DNA of 64,000 bases, taken from the NCBI RefSeq assembly GCF_900100705.1, contig NZ_FNCH01000008.1:1-64000 (forward strand), given 5' to 3'. The position numbers were made by a program, and so were the translations under genes. The DNA comes from Pedobacter terrae. GTDB taxonomy: Bacteria; Bacteroidota; Bacteroidia; Sphingobacteriales; Sphingobacteriaceae. Shown here one piece after another: positions 63,512-64,000 of the stretch. Within the stretch, counting starts at the first letter, position 1. Each line of letters opens with the position of its first letter. The notes beneath the pieces are model-generated. The model worked only from the letters and a program-made list of their open reading frames with translations, did not search any database and was not told the origin of the DNA.

Positions 63512-64000
63512 ATGATAAAAAAAATATTTTTCCTATCCTTGATTTTTGTTTCAGTAAGTAGCTGGGCACAGAAAATAAAGACCAAAAAAGTAGTATATGT
63601 TATTGCGGATGGTATTCCCGCCGATGTAGTAGAGCGTTTAGATCTGCCAAATTTTAAACGGATTATTTCCGCAGGTTCGTATTCCCGCATGCATGTGGGT
63701 GGCGATAAAGCCAGTTATAACGAAACGCCCACCATATCTGCAGTTGGCTACAACAGCTTGCTTACTGGCACATGGGTTAACAAGCATAACGTACCCGATA
63801 ATGATATTAAGGCCCCAAATTATAACTATCAGCATATTTTCAGACTCTTTAAAAACCAGTATCCTGATAAAAAAACAGCTATTTTCTCCAGCTGGACCGA
63901 TAACCGCACCAAATTGCTTGGAGATGGCCTTCCTGAAACCGGAAACTTTAAACCCGATTTTGTAGCAGATGGTTTCGAGTTGGATACTGCCCGCTTTAAA
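63512..64000 (+). CDS. Alkaline-phosphatase-superfamily protein (partial, runs off the window)
   Basis: The first 163 codons of an exported enzyme. The signal peptide ends near SSWAQ, then VVYVIADGIPADVVERL holds the first metal-binding Asp, and NETPTISAVGYNSLLTGTW contains the predicted nucleophile region of nucleotide pyrophosphatase/phosphodiesterase-like enzymes. The 3' end is beyond position 64000. It follows susD after 80 bases on the same strand, suggesting that the transporter locus handles a phosphorylated or phosphodiester substrate, which is inference. Confidence 0.85.
   Translation, partial: MIKKIFFLSLIFVSVSSWAQKIKTKKVVYVIADGIPADVVERLDLPNFKRIISAGSYSRMHVGGDKASYNETPTISAVGYNSLLTGTWVNKHNVPDNDIKAPNYNYQHIFRLFKNQYPDKKTAIFSSWTDNRTKLLGDGLPETGNFKPDFVADGFELDTARFK

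Overview
This 64 kb window looks like chromosomal DNA of a soil or freshwater Bacteroidota, most likely Sphingobacteriaceae close to Pedobacter. That placement is inferred from the sequence alone. The support is two SusC/SusD pairs, FecI/FecR-type regulation, lipoproteins with SxCKK/GCKK lipoboxes, TAnnTTTG promoter boxes without strong Shine-Dalgarno sequences, and a long NusB in the DUF1573-YajC-YbbR-CoaE gene order. No insertion sequence, prophage, CRISPR array or rRNA was seen.

Layout. 1-9 kb, mostly minus strand: cytochrome bd oxidase (cydAB), an exported metallo-beta-lactamase-fold hydrolase, two related small proteins, a cysteine desulfurase and phosphoglucosamine mutase. 8.4-11.2 kb, plus strand: methyltransferase, PAP2 phosphatase and ZIP transporter, then a Uma2-type protein. 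11.3-17.2 kb, minus strand: a 48-residue cysteine-rich protein, a ligase-associated exonuclease, coaE, ybbR, yajC, DUF1573, nusB and a Leu/Glu-type dehydrogenase. 17.8-25.7 kb: ABC exporter, DUF3276 protein, ychF, HAD hydrolase, mgtE and an orphan LytTR response regulator. A tRNA-Arg(CCG) follows at 25.9 kb, then a gene pair of a CxxC-less thioredoxin-reductase-like flavoprotein and a UBP-type zinc finger.

From 28 kb the window is accessory in character. It carries a GH95 fucosidase and a complete sigma / anti-sigma / STN-SusC / SusD / DUF4843 / PKD-like lipoprotein / TlpA locus on the minus strand (31.1-41.4 kb). A small operon follows (SDR, MarR, phytoene/squalene synthase, TIGR03643). It is preceded by an operator-like palindrome pair and bracketed by a live lysR gene and a dead fragment of a lysR C-terminus. 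Next come a methyltransferase, a membrane protein and an S41 protease.

A second TonB locus spans 48.8-57.2 kb: sigma factor, FecR, STN-TonB receptor, beta-helix lipoprotein and repeat lipoprotein. Its ECF sigma gene is interrupted by a single in-frame TGA. The window ends in a TetR-flanked SusC/SusD pair that runs into an alkaline-phosphatase-superfamily gene cut by the window edge.

The most notable observations are the one-base nonsense lesion in the second sigma gene, the lysR remnant upstream of the SDR-MarR-crtB operon, the UBP zinc finger paired with a disulfide-less TrxR-like enzyme, two linked small proteins sharing a C-terminal motif, and a SusD-less TonB locus with a duplicated-repeat lipoprotein. 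None of these is proven to be a new system. The last three are the best candidates for undescribed biology.
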